From Ypsolopha sequella (lineage: Eukaryota > Arthropoda > Insecta > Lepidoptera > Ypsolophidae): a DNA stretch of 64,000 bases. The notes below the pieces were generated by a model that saw only the letters and a program-made list of their open reading frames with translations, ran no database searches and was not told where the DNA came from. Positions 1 to 10,855 of this stretch are shown here, one piece after another (the stretch's first letter is position 1; the number at the start of each line of letters is the position of its first letter). A program made the position numbers and the translations under genes. The stretch is taken from positions 16,963,977 to 17,027,976 of the forward strand of contig OW203989.1 of the NCBI GenBank assembly GCA_934047225.1, in the 5' to 3' direction.

Positions 1-415
1 ATTTGTGAATACCTTCTTTGATAATATTATAATAATAACTGAAAATTGTAAAGCTAAGAAGATTAAATTCTATTAAAAACTGTAAAAGGAAAGAGCTGTG
101 TATGTCTGTCCAGTGATGATATCCCACAAAAAATTGCGGTGTAGGATATTGGTACAAAAAAAACGGAATTTTCTCGGTATTTCACGCATCACGGAAAAAC
201 TATTGAACGGGTTTTGATGCGATTACCACTCTGTACGATCCTCAGCAAATAGACATGGATTACAAAGAAATAAGGAAGGGAAATCACTGTTCGATAACTT
301 ATTATCCAACTTAAAACCTGGGAAAATTTTTACTGCGGGATTCCCAAGGGTTACACTGCGGCCGCATTATCTTCCTTTTTTCCACGCGGACGAAGTCGCG
401 GGCAACAGCTAGTGT
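1..415 (-). repeat. Dispersed lepidopteran repeat, copy A (inverted relative to 4012-4395)
   Basis: This sequence is the diverged reverse complement of 4012-4395. Shared blocks include 'gcgggcaacagctagt' at 400-415 against 'actagctgttgcccgc' at 4012-4027, and 'acggaaaaactattgaacg' against its complement near 4220. No coding capacity was seen. It ends about 107 bp before the start codon of the first reductase gene, so part of that gene's 5' flank is mobile-element derived. The family was not identified. Confidence 0.7.
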
Positions 416-522
416 AGTTATAATCTGAACCGGTATCATCAGAACAAACATTAATTTATCAGACATACAAGACCACAGTTGTCTTAATATAGATAAGAAA
501 CAGAAACAGTGTTCTATAAAAC

Positions 523-3500
523 ATGGAAATATCTTTAAAAAACAAAAAGGTTTTGGTCACTGGAGCTGGTCAAGGCAAGTTTGAAACTAGAGCAAGTGTT
601 CTACCTAGCTTTTCATCAGAAACTCAGTTTTATAAAATTTTAATTAATTGCTTTCTTTGACAAGGTATCGGACGCGCTATCGCCATCGAGCTATGGCGTG
701 TTGGAGCCCAGGTTGTAGCCATTTCCCGCACCAATTCCTACCTGCAATCACTAAAACAGGAGTACCCTTCCATCCAGACTGTTGCCGTGGACTTGGCCAA
801 CTGGGATGAAGCTAGGAAAGTTGTCGATGGACTTGGCCACTTCGATGCGCTCGTCAATAATGCTGCCCTTGGACTTACTGAAGATTTCCTCACAACGACT
901 CCGGAAAATTTTGATTTGTAAGTTTGTATATGTCGTGGGCAGATCGTAAATCGAAAATGTTTTACAAAAAGTAAAAAATAGGCGCGACGACGAGCTGAGC
1001 GAAGCACAAGGGGGCTGTCACCGATAAGGCAACAAGAAGTCTACCTACTCGTATATGTCACCGACGAGGATTCTGCTTCGCTGTGGTTTTTTTAATTCAT
1101 CGGTTTGATCCATATACTAGACTGGTTTGATTAATATCTATAATATTGATTGTTTCAAGTTAATGAATGGAAAATATTGATTGTTTCAGATTAATGAATG
1201 TAAATGTAAAATCAGTACTAAACGTAAGCCAAATTGTGGCAAAGAAGATGATCGATGGCAAATCCGGTGGTTCTATTGTTAACATTTCTTCACAAGCGTC
1301 CAAGGTTAGTAAGAATTATGATTCTATGACGAACGTAGAAAAGGCAGTCAGAGTCGCAAATAAATAACTACTGAAGCACAGCAATGGCGGCGGTTTGTAA
1401 GTGTGTGAGTGGACTTACTATGAAGTGAATGTGTGCATTCTCGGGCTCGTGCGTACAAGCGGGTTGGCTTACTAGGGGTGCTTCAGTTGTTTGTTAGCGA
1501 AACTCTGTTCGGGATGTTTTAACGTCCGTGGATTCGATTTGGAAATTATTGTCATAATAAATTAAATGCTATTTTTTAAACCTAAGAAAGTAAACCATGT
1601 AAAAATTCCCTTAAAGAACTACCTACTCGCTTATTTAAGAAAAAGCTGTTTAGTTGGTTGTCTGTAAAATGTTTTTATTCTATTAAAGAGTTTATAGATC
1701 GTAGACCCAACGAGATGGTTATGTAAAAATAATATAAACTTTTGTTCAATAAGTAATAATATTAAGAATACCTATAGGTACTGAATGTTACCTGCTCCAT
1801 TATTATAAAGACTTAAAATTAAATTAAGTATGTTTTGAATTTTGCATGCCTATTTGGGCAAATTGTGCTGAACCTTTATATAACAACTTATGTACCACAA
1901 TTTAAGCAAATAAATATCTTTATCTTTTACTTTTCTACTCTTTAATAAGTCTATATAAGGTGACATTTATTTATACCAGCCAAATTTATTTTGCGAAATT
2001 TGAGAAAGAAAATTTAGACTTTCCATAATATTGACTCGGGGCTGCGAGCTTGTGTTTACTGAGAAGAGCAAAAAATATTTTTTGAATTTCCCAAAAAGAG
2101 TCATAGATCCTTGATACCGACTACTTACCGAGTCTTCAGTATGAATTTGGCTGCATAAATAAATGTCACCTTATGTCTTTGATGCAGTTTATATGTCCGT
2201 GAGTATATATATGTAGGTACTTAATTGTACTTATATGCCGTCTTAGTTGATGCTTGAAAAAAACTTCGTATGTACTACACTTGGCGTCAAAAAAATCGCA
2301 TCTTTTGAAAAATTTACTTCAAACAACTCATATTTATATTTGGAACCAATTACAAGGGAACTATTTTGTATTAATTGAAAGGGCATTTAACGACTTTGAA
2401 AAAAAAAATTGTTTCATTTCATTAACAAAACAAATCTCTCGAGTACGTGTTGTTGAAAAAAGTATTGCTCGAATATTGTGTTGTTTGAAGTAAATTTTTC
2501 AAAAGGTGCGATTTTTTTGACGCTGAGTGTAGAAGAAATTGCATATAAATATCTGATCATTGTTTATGACTGTATTTTTTCCGTTGACCAGGCCGCACTG
2601 TGGGGCCACGTCACTTACTCAGCTACCAAAGGCGCCATCGACGCCATGACCCGTGTGATGGCCCTCGAGTTGGGCCCTCACAACATCAGAGTGAACACTG
2701 TCAACCCCACCGTCATCATGACTGAGATGGGCCGACAAGGATGGTCAGATCCGAGCAAGGCCGCTGGCATGCTCAGCAAAATACCTCTTGGAAGGTGTGT
2801 GCCTACCTGTATAACTTGATACTTATGTGATTAATACTTGCGATTGTCGGCACTTGGTGAAACATTACCATAAACTTGCTAAAAACACTTGTACTGTTTC
2901 ACAATATCACTTTATATTACTCCAACCGGTTTCGCCTTACGGCATTATCAAGGAACACTAGCTATTAATATAGTAAACAATAAACAACAAAAAGATGTGT
3001 AAAATTTGCAAACAAATGCAGTGCGCTCTGATATGAACGTTATTTAAATATAGTTTCTGTCGATATTAGTACCGACACAGGTCGATTCAAGGTCGTTGGC
3101 GGCTATCTGCCCCTAAAACGGACGGAGGGTTGGCCGTCCGAAAGCTAACCCTTTGGAAAAGGCAAAACCAAAAGCCGAAGCACTACCCTTGACAAGTTCC
3201 ACATCGCCAAAAGCTAGCTGGAAGAAAATGCTAACTAGCATTAAGCTCGCCTATATGTACATGTTGTGATTTGTGCAATAAAGAATTTTAAATAATAATA
3301 ATAAAAGCCGCCATGTCATTTATTTTGCTATTTGGGTAGGCACTAAATTATATCTACAACTTAACACATTTCGTGCATCTTTTAAATCTAAACTGTTTTA
3401 ATAAAAAATAATCAATGTGTCTTGTTGATACGAGGTTGTGTGATACGAGGTTGTGTGATACGAAGTTGTGTGATACTGATAACCTCAATGTATAACAACT

Positions 3501-6416
3501 TATCTACATATTGTAGGTACATTACATAGCATTAAGGGGCTATACCGTGGAAATTGACACTTTTGAAGTTATTTATCTGCTCTTTTAATGAAGTTCCAAG
3601 TAAAGTCAATTAGTATAACAATTTTGGGAACTTTTACTAGATTTTGGTCTATCAGAAACGCGATAGGAGAAATTTCATTCGATAGAAATAATTATTGAAA
3701 TCAGGTCTAAATTTACACTTTTTTTGATATTCTGACAAACTAGGATAGCATACAGACTTGAAAAATATTTATTTAGATGGGTTTTAACTACACCTAAATT
3801 ACTGGTTATGGAATTTTTTGTAGCTATTTTAGTTAATTTAAAACCGCCTTTTTGACAATTTTCCCCGATTCCGTCCCTTTCGCACTGCGGGTCTTTCTGC
3901 CTGGAGTAACGGGGACCTTTGCTAGCACGGTATATCACCTTAACAACATTATTTCATTTTATCATGTAAACTAAGGAAGAGAAATATACCCATGTTTTGA
4001 ATTATTTGGTTACTAGCTGTTGCCCGCGTCTACGACTTCATCCGCGTGGAAAAATATAATGCGGTCACAGTGTAATCCCTTGGGAATCCCGCAATAAAAA
4101 GTATCCCAGTTTTTAAGTTGGATAAAAAGTTATCGAACATTGATCTCCCTTCCTTCTTCCTTTATAATCCATGTCTCACTACTGAGGATCGTACAGTGGT
4201 AACCGCATCAAAACTCGTTCAGTAGTTTTTGCGTGATGCATGAAATACCGCCAAAAAATCCAATTATCCTACACCGCTATTTTTTTTGTAATATCTTTAA
4301 TGTACAGATAGACACAGCTCTTTTCTTTTATAGTTTTTTAATATAATTTTATATACTTAGCTTACCTAACCCGTTTCATCAAAGACTGTATCGCCATCTG
4401 TTATACAATTGCTGCAACTAAATTCGCATTAAATCTTTTCATTTACCAGAATAGAGGACGCTACTTAAACGAAATAATTTATTTAGCACGTTCTAATAAT
4501 GAACAGCGCCACCTGTGGACTTTTTATGTACCTACTAAAATTTTAAAAACGCTACATAATTCTAGCCAAAGTTTTCTTCCTTTTTTCTTTTATACAATCG
4601 TTCGTGACATCTATAGGTTTCATCGCCAGGAATTATTATTTGCTATATGTAACTTCTAACAGCAGAAAATTTAATACGCTTAGAAACCATTTCGAGATTT
4701 AAGTTTAATAAGCCGTATTTTAGAACTTTAATACTGGTCTAAATACTTTTACGAAAAAGCTGCAATTGAGAAATGTCACTTGAGAAAAGGCTGTTTAGAA
4801 ATTGTGTCCTTTGCTATCAAGATAAATTTATAATAATTTGCTTCCGACATATTTGACAAATGGATGACAGATGAGTAGACAGACAGAGACTACTTTTTTT
4901 ATACGCAATCACACATCACAATCAGTATGTCTAAAATTTCTCAAGTGTCGTCAGCGAACAATTCTTTGAAAAATCATAAAAAAATTATGGTAAATTTATA
5001 TACCAAAATAATGAAAACTATGTCCTACAATAGCGTACATTCTATGAAAAGAATTCTTTCAGAAAATAAGCTAAGTATGTGAGTGAAGGGTCCGTTATCC
5101 CTGACATTGAGCACCTCATTTTGGATTAAGTAGAACTGAACTCTATGACTTTTCATTATTGTTTAAAATAGCGCACTCTGAGCCGTGGCTGTTACGACAA
5201 ACGAACAATCACGCGCTCTTAAAAAAAAACGTTTTTACGGTAACATTTTCAGAAAACTATCCACAAAAGTACTTCCTAATTACATTTTCCTTAATTTCCT
5301 GTAATTTTCCTACGATGTGATTATATATTATATTTTATATAAAACGAAAAAAACGTGCAAAATCGACCAAGTTTCGGATTTTTTTTCGGTCGAGCAAAGT
5401 ATAACGTATCACGTTTTGAACCGCAAAAAAATATGTAAAAAGAATGTATCTAAGATATATATTTTTTTTTCAGATACAAAATATTACAATTACATGGTTT
5501 AATAGTAGTTTATGCTACTAGGGCGAAAAGGAATAAATTACGAGGACGATTTAAAACACGAGCGTAGCGACTGTTTTAAACGTAACCGAGTAATTTATTG
5601 CTTTTACGCCCGTGTATCATACTACGTTTTTCAATGCATAGTGTGAGGAAATGAAAATAAATATAATCTTGTGAACTTTAAATTATAATTGGCTCAAAAG
5701 GACTGTATCCAGTGCCGTTAAACAGTGGAAAAAAAAGTATAACATCTATGGTACACAGGAAAGGCTGCAGGTTAGCCAACCATTGTAAATAAATAAAAAA
5801 AAATAATAATAATAAAGCCCTAGGGCAAAATAATCGACTTTTTGTTCGGTTTTGATGCATAAAAAGTGGGCCTTTACGAGCACATGCATTGAAAAATAAA
5901 TTAGAAGGAGACAAAATTGGGATAAGCCCCCCTTAATGCGCACCGGGAGGATTTGAACCTCTGGTTTAGCATAGGTGGACTACACGGCCACAGAGGCAGT
6001 CAAATCGAACGGACTTACTTACCTAAAATAATTATTAGATTTAGGTGGTTAAGCCGTGTTTGTAGCATATTCTAAATCCAACCTGCTGCTTTTTTTTAGT
6101 AGTTTTTAAAGAGGCAATTTTTTAAAAATTCATTCCATGTAACTAATAGACAAAACCGCGTTAAACTAATTTTTAAACGCAAATGCATTACTAAGTGAAT
6201 TTTGGTTTAAAAAAAGCATTTTTCATATATTGGAGTTGACCTTTTGAAAATTATCTCCTGAATTAAACTACGCAACTTTGACACTTATTATTATCAATTT
6301 TCAGGTTCGGAGAAGTATCGGAGGTCGTGAATCCGGTCGTCTTCTTGCTGAGTGACAGCGCCAGTATGATCAGCGGAATCCAGCTACCTATTGATGGAGG
6401 CTTTTTAGCTTGTTAA
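523..6416 (+). CDS. DCXR: Dicarbonyl/L-xylulose reductase-like SDR, copy 1
   Basis: Coding exons: 523-574, 665-917, 1190-1304, 2592-2794 and 6305-6416, giving 244 residues, the same length as vertebrate DCXR. It is a classical short-chain dehydrogenase with the cofactor loop TGAGQGIG at residues 13-20, NNAA at 81-84, and the catalytic tetrad N106, S135, Y148 (YSATK) and K152. The C-terminal part has the family's [10 protein letters not shown] and PIDGGF segments. Family members use NADPH to reduce L-xylulose and small alpha-dicarbonyls in the cytosol; the substrate here is inferred. Intron 1 is only 90 bp and uses a GC donor (CAAG/GCAAGT), whereas copies 2 and 3 have GT at that place. Intron 4 is 3.5 kb and repeat-filled. 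The frame is intact throughout, so the gene looks functional. The start is the first ATG, and it aligns with the start of copy 2 (both begin MEIS). Confidence 0.9.
1143..1200 (+). repeat. Short tandem duplication over the exon 3 acceptor of reductase copy 1
   Basis: The block 'tattgattgtttca' plus 'ttaatgaatg' occurs twice, first ending near 1170 and then across the used acceptor at 1188-1189. The upstream copy reads 'tttcaag/ttaatgaatgg' and the used one 'tttcag/attaatgaatg'. The used acceptor keeps the frame and the 115-nt exon size seen in copies 2 and 3. The upstream copy is a decoy acceptor that would alter the frame. Confidence 0.7.
2848..2965 (+). repeat. Dispersed 'accggtttcg' repeat fragment in intron 4 of copy 1
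   Basis: It begins 'cggcacttggtg' and continues 'aaaacacttgtact', then 'ccaaccggtttcgcctta'. The same order of blocks appears at 48698-48820 in reductase copy 3, and inverted at 48925-49015. No coding potential. Confidence 0.6.
3075..3305 (+). mobile_element. Non-LTR retroelement 3' tail
   Basis: The end reads 'tttgtgcaataaagaatttt' and is followed by an ATA/ATAA-rich tail. This is the form of many lepidopteran LINE or SINE 3' ends. No open frame of useful length precedes it, so this is a 5'-truncated copy. The upstream limit is approximate. Confidence 0.5.
4012..4395 (+). repeat. Dispersed lepidopteran repeat, copy B
   Basis: Diverged inverted counterpart of 1-415, starting 'actagctgttgcccgc' and running to 'catcaaagactg'. 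Copies A and B flank exons 1-4 of reductase copy 1 in opposite orientations, so they could in principle pair or recombine. No coding capacity. Confidence 0.7.
4765..4945 (+). repeat. Dispersed repeat shared in inverted form with about 55.68-55.86 kb
   Basis: It contains 'tgctatcaagataaattta', 'acagatgagtagacagac' and 'cacatcacaatcagtat'. The reverse complements of all three occur in the same relative order at 55680-55860, in an intron of the kinase gene. Both ends carry a 'cacttgaga'-type motif, suggesting a terminal inverted repeat element of about 180 bp. Confidence 0.55.
5506..5895 (+). repeat. About 390-bp dispersed repeat, copy 1 (partner at 60357-60724)
   Basis: It starts 'tagtagtttatgctac', includes 'gggcgaaaaggaataaatt', and ends 'acgagcacatgcattgaaaaa'. 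The copy at 60357-60724 matches along nearly its whole length with scattered substitutions and small deletions. The first 130 bp form an imperfect palindrome (gggcgaaaaggaataaattac against gtaatttattgcttttacgccc). No coding capacity; a MITE-like element of unknown family. Confidence 0.7.
5938..6002 (-). repeat. tRNA-derived SINE head (minus strand)
   Basis: Read on the minus strand, the segment starts 'gactgcctctgtggccgtg' and carries a B-box-like 'ggttcaaatcc', with the spacing expected of a tRNA-related SINE head. A full cloverleaf cannot be folded with confidence, so it is annotated as a repeat and not as a tRNA gene. Confidence 0.45.
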
Positions 6417-6691
6417 ATACATAATTGAATATTCATACGGTTTTAATTATTTTGTTCATATATACATAAAACACGTGTCGTATTCCATCCATATTTGTAT
6501 TCAAGTTATAAACAGGAGGTTGACGTATCAAAATTTTTTATTTTTTTTTACTCGTATCACACTGTGCTGTGACTAAGTATTTTAGATTTTTTGAAAAACA
6601 AAGATTTTGGGGCAAATCTCCTCCCCCTGTCTACGGACCTGAAGATAACATATTATCATCACGACATGAATCCCCGAAGGCGTGTCACGAG

Positions 6692-6960
6692 TAGGGTTGC
6701 CAGATGGCCCAGATAAAAAACCGAACATTCTTTCATTAGTCCATATATTACCCATTACGATAAAAATTCCTTCTACAAAGGCATTGGAGTCGGGAACACT
6801 GCACACATATTATTGTACCATCCCGCGAGTGAGGTATATATATTGTGTATTTTCAAAAAAACCGGACATTCTATTGTCCGGTTTTCGAAAATGTTCTAGA
6901 CCGGGGAGCCATTCAAAAAACCGTACGGTCCGGTCCAAAACCGGACATCTGGCAACCCTA
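6692..6960. mobile_element. hAT-type MITE, 269 bp
   Basis: The element is bounded by perfect 8-bp duplications GTCACGAG at 6684-6691 and 6961-6968. Its ends are inverted repeats: TAGGGTTGCCAGATG at the left and CATCTGGCAACCCTA at the right. A start of TAGGGTTGCC with an 8-bp duplication is typical of hAT transposons. The interior has repeated 'aaaaaaccggacatt' blocks in both orientations and no transposase, so it is non-autonomous. It lies about 280 bp downstream of reductase copy 1. Confidence 0.88.
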
Positions 6961-7430
6961 GTCACGAGGTGTTCCGACTGTGATCTATGAAATGCAAATC
7001 ATAGTGCTTTTGGTACACCCGCTTTTCACTGACGATATTACGTCCCAAACGTGATGGGTGGTGTGTCTGGTGCGCCCTAGAGTACGCTGATACAGATATA
7101 AATAATGAAACGTAAAATAAATCATTCATCTCATCATTTAGCTGTGTTTGACCTCAGTTCGGGACACAACATTTTCTATCTACCTTGTATTATATTAAGT
7201 TGTTGGATGTGGATGGTACCTAATAACGCTATTAATAAATAAAGGTACACGTTTATTATGTTCAAAGCAAAAATCAGACGATGGAAAGCCGATTGTGAAG
7301 GTTTTATTTTTAGTTTTAGTGCTGTCACAACTCAATTTTCTTGATTGCTAAAACAGAAGCTAGGTACTTTGGAAAAGTTTGAGTTTTGACAGCACTACTT
7401 AAATCTAAAATTAAAACCCTTCAGAATTAG

Positions 7431-7918
7431 CTTTATTGTTCCTTTTTCTCTTTTTAATATCGATTTCAAAATTTGATCCAGTCAACATAAAAATTGGCAG
7501 TTTAATTCATGGGAGTTTTTTATGATTTAAATTTAAACTTTTTGGTCTCATTCCATAATGAACAGTGTAACAAGCTTGAAACATGAAAACAGGCCTACAG
7601 AGCCAGCTTCTACTTCTACCTTTTACTTGATACAGCAAGGGAAGGCCTTTGTACCATAAAACACTAGTATTGACATAGGAAGATTTTATTTTAAATATTA
7701 AGAAATTAGAACAATAAAATTATTCAACAATTACATAACGTTATGTAATAGACCAAAAATTCCGTTATCGCCAGCGATTTTTATTGACTATCGCATACTT
7801 ATTTTGACATAAATATAATAACAAAAAGTCTATAAATAACACTAAATATCAAGACTTAAGTACCTAAGTATGTACCTAGTCCAAGTTTCATACAGTACTC
7901 TTAATATTAATGTTCATA
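7431..7918. other. Gene-free stretch with 3' flank of the BTB-MATH gene
   Basis: No open frame of note. On the minus strand there are AATAAA signals at 7780-7785 and 7685-7690, about 135 and 230 nt beyond the stop of the BTB-BACK-MATH gene, and either could be its polyadenylation site. Just upstream, 7310-7430 is a repeat related to 61490-61590 (shared 'acagaagcta', 'tttggaaaa' and 'aaaacc.ttcagaat'). Confidence 0.5.
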
Positions 7919-9805
7919 TCAGTCTTCATCACTTTCGTCCGTCCAGTCTTGATAATTTTTGAAAATCCAACTATCCAGGACTGCAACGAAAACTTTAATT
8001 GTAATGGCGTCGTTCTTCACGTAACCGTTATTCGGGTTTATTAAATCTTCCCAACTTATGAACTTAGGATAGCCCCGACCACTGATTCTACGAAAAATAT
8101 GCCTAAAAGATTTAACCTCATTTATTACATGTTTGTCATTTAAAATTGCGAAATCGCATTTCAAAATAATGGTCCACTGTTTTATTAGTCGCGCCACATT
8201 TATATATATTGATAGATAAGCAACATTATTATCCATGTATTTATTCAACTTAACATACAACGGCATATTGCAGATATAAATGTTTTCTGAATTATAATCT
8301 TTCAGCTCACTTATATTGGGAGCATTGATGGTGAAGGTACCATGCGTTTTAAATGCATGTGTTGGTGTTGACAATATACATTTATGAATGAATAGATCTT
8401 GTTCCGTATTGGCAACATTATGAAATGATAGCCGCCTTATACGTTTAATAGCTTCCAATCTAAGTTTCTCTAAATTGAATAATTGTGAGTATCTTAGGAA
8501 AACAGTTACATTGCGATTACGAATCAAACCAATGCACTTATTTTCCAACAAACTCAAAAGACTATCTATTTTATAAGACATTGCAGTAATTAACAGGTTA
8601 AGAATTTCATCATCATCACTATAATCGATATACAAGTCCCCTGTATAAATATAACACAATAGTTGATTTGCTACACTTGATGTTAGTCCTGTTAAATCCA
8701 GTATGTAATTTGTAGATTCAGGTTTATTGAAATTTATTTCATCATCATCATCAGCGGACGATGTTACATATTCTTCAAGACTATCTTGGACATTTTTAAT
8801 TAACCTGCCCAAAGGGAAATCTTTTGTATTAATATTTAGACTACCAATAAATGCAAAGATTGCAGATGCTAGTTGCTGCGTCTTCGTTTCTTGTTCTTCT
8901 GTCCTTGTTGTTGCATCTCTGTCTTGTAGTGCACTCTTATTGTGGGGCAGAATCGGAATAGTTTCATCCAAGCTTTTATTTGTTAAACATTGAACTTTTA
9001 CATTTTCAGTGTCAGTTTTATTTTTCTCAGTTGTAGTTGAAACTAAATCTGCATACGTTGTTGCATCATCATCTTCTGTCGTGTTTTTACTGAGTGGCAA
9101 GTTTGAAACAGCTTCATCCAAGATCTTGCTATTTAGGCATTGTAATTCAGTTTCTTGTTCTTTTCCATTTTCGTTGACAATGTTATTTTTTTCAGTTTGA
9201 ACCAAATCAGTACTTCTATTTGCATTGCTGTCTTCTGTAGCGCTTTTATTAAATGGTAGGTTTGAAACAGCTTCATCCAAGACCTTGCTTGCTGCTGCGG
9301 CAACTGCTCGATGTGCAGGCCATTTATCTTGAACTGTCATATCAGAAAACTCATAATGTACGTATAATGATTCCAAACATTTATACAGTCGTACCATTTC
9401 TTCTTCTTCTATAACTTGTTCCAAAAGCTGGATGTTCTCTTCTCCAATTCGAAAGTAGATTAGAAGCTCATCACGTTTATTAAATTCGAAATCCCTTACA
9501 TTATACAGTTCTAAGGTTTCTTTAGCCAGTAACACTTTTAATGTTTCATTGGAATTGTTATCATACGGATCATCATAGAGGACGATATGCCAAGTGCGAT
9601 TACTCATGCTGGTCACACAAAGAATCAATCTATCATCATAAGATTCAAGATCAGTGGTGAAATGGAACATGAGTTCCATCCTCATATCAGAGTAAGTCAC
9701 ACCGATGGTTTTGTTATAAGTAAAGTCTCTGTACTTAACTACAAGGTGTGTGGCATCTTCTGTTTGACAGATGCTGGTGCCATTGTTGATGCAGTGCTCT
9801 GTCAT
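7919..9805 (-). CDS. BTB-BACK-MATH protein with internal repeats, 628 aa
   Basis: A single uninterrupted minus-strand frame. Residues 1-140 are acidic with no recognised domain. A BTB fold begins at about 150 (SDMTVQD, then PAHRAVAAAASKVL at 163-176) and resumes at 365-425 (YILDLTGL, LLCYIYTGDLYI, LLITAMSYKIDSLLSLLE). Between these halves lies an insertion of about 190 residues with three degenerate units starting at K174, K227 and K277 (KVLDEAVSNLPFNKSATED and relatives). A BACK-like helical segment follows (428-460), then a MATH-like domain at about 485-610, with YLSIYI at 530-535 and FISWEDLINPNNGYVKND at 582-599. BTB and MATH proteins are usually substrate adaptors for Cullin-3 ubiquitin ligases, but SPOP-type proteins place MATH first; here it is last. 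The start ATG directly follows an acceptor-like TTTACAG, so a 5' UTR intron may end at the start codon, or an upstream coding exon may exist. Function is inferred from domains only. Confidence 0.75.
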   Translation of the reverse strand: MTEHCINNGTSICQTEDATHLVVKYRDFTYNKTIGVTYSDMRMELMFHFTTDLESYDDRLILCVTSMSNRTWHIVLYDDPYDNNSNETLKVLLAKETLELYNVRDFEFNKRDELLIYFRIGEENIQLLEQVIEEEEMVRLYKCLESLYVHYEFSDMTVQDKWPAHRAVAAAASKVLDEAVSNLPFNKSATEDSNANRSTDLVQTEKNNIVNENGKEQETELQCLNSKILDEAVSNLPLSKNTTEDDDATTYADLVSTTTEKNKTDTENVKVQCLTNKSLDETIPILPHNKSALQDRDATTRTEEQETKTQQLASAIFAFIGSLNINTKDFPLGRLIKNVQDSLEEYVTSSADDDDEINFNKPESTNYILDLTGLTSSVANQLLCYIYTGDLYIDYSDDDEILNLLITAMSYKIDSLLSLLENKCIGLIRNRNVTVFLRYSQLFNLEKLRLEAIKRIRRLSFHNVANTEQDLFIHKCILSTPTHAFKTHGTFTINAPNISELKDYNSENIYICNMPLYVKLNKYMDNNVAYLSIYINVARLIKQWTIILKCDFAILNDKHVINEVKSFRHIFRRISGRGYPKFISWEDLINPNNGYVKNDAITIKVFVAVLDSWIFKNYQDWTDESDED

Positions 9806-10009
9806 CTGTAAAGTTAAAATTAGCTTAGCTATTTGGAGTTGGTCTGACTTGAAATCAATGGTTGTGTGTGCTGGCTAGTCCAAATTGAATAAATAACTAT
9901 GGACACAGTATAGGTACTTGATTTTAAGGATTCACATACCTATTTGCAACATAGCACAAAAGCAACTGCACCACCTAGGTATAGATGAGATGAGATAAAC
10001 GTTTTTAGG

Positions 10010-10855
10010 GTTCCGTAGTAACTAAATGGTATAAAAGAAACCTTTATGGTGAGACTACGTTGTCCGTCCGTATGTCACAGCGTCATAACTTTAGCACCGT
10101 TAAAGATAAAGATATGAAATTTGGCACAAAAATAGCACTAATTTGCCCACATATCACGGTGTAAAAAAAATATGAAAAATTTCAAAATATTTCCAAAACA
10201 AAAGGGAAAAAAATTAAAAATATTATCTTCAAAATACAATATGAGTATCAAATTGTAGATATCAAAAAGTTGATTGTAAAATAGTTTTACTATATTTACC
10301 GGCACTGGTTTCGGGAAATCTTTAAAAAACCACAAAAAATATGTATGTCTCCCTCCCTATAACCGAAACTGGTAGACAGAAAAATATGAAAAAAATGTCG
10401 ATTATAGATCATAACTGACCAATTACAGTAAAACTTAAGCGATTAAAAAAAAGTCGAGCACAAATGGGAAATACGGATGGGAAAAAATGGGAAATGGGAA
10501 ATAAGAAGTAAAATTAATTAAAAAAAATATTTTATAAAAATTCAATATGGGTATAAAATTATAGATATTAAAAAGCTGATTGTAAAAATATATAGTTTGG
10601 CTATATTTAATTGCATATATTTCGAGAAATCCTTGATAACCCTTAAAAAAGATTATGTCCCCCCCTTATCTCTAAAACTGGTCGACCGTAAAATATGAAA
10701 TAAATCATTAGTAATACGTGTTTACGTAAAGATTACAGGAAAAATAAAGCAGTTGAGAAATTCACGAAAATAAAATGACAAAATTAAATTTATCATCCAC
10801 AATACGGAAGGAACCCTAGGTACGCGAGCCTGACTCGCACTTGGCCGGTTTTTTT
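10010..10855 (+). repeat. Dispersed 'gggttccgta ... aagtgcgagtc' repeat, left arm
   Basis: Starts 'ttttagggttccgtagta', includes 'gttgtccgtccgtatgtca' and 'ctttagcaccgttaaagat', and ends 'gagcctgactcgcacttgg'. The same blocks appear on the opposite strand at 11748-12850, making a large imperfect inverted pair around an approximately 900-bp centre. The ends match a repeat that is very common in Lepidoptera. No intact reading frame. Confidence 0.7.

Noticed and set aside
738..1007. Minus-strand 89-residue frame
   Set aside because: Antisense of reductase copy 1 exon 2; no independent support.
8727..9811. Plus-strand frames opposite the BTB-BACK-MATH gene
   Set aside because: Antisense shadows of a much longer frame with recognisable domains.
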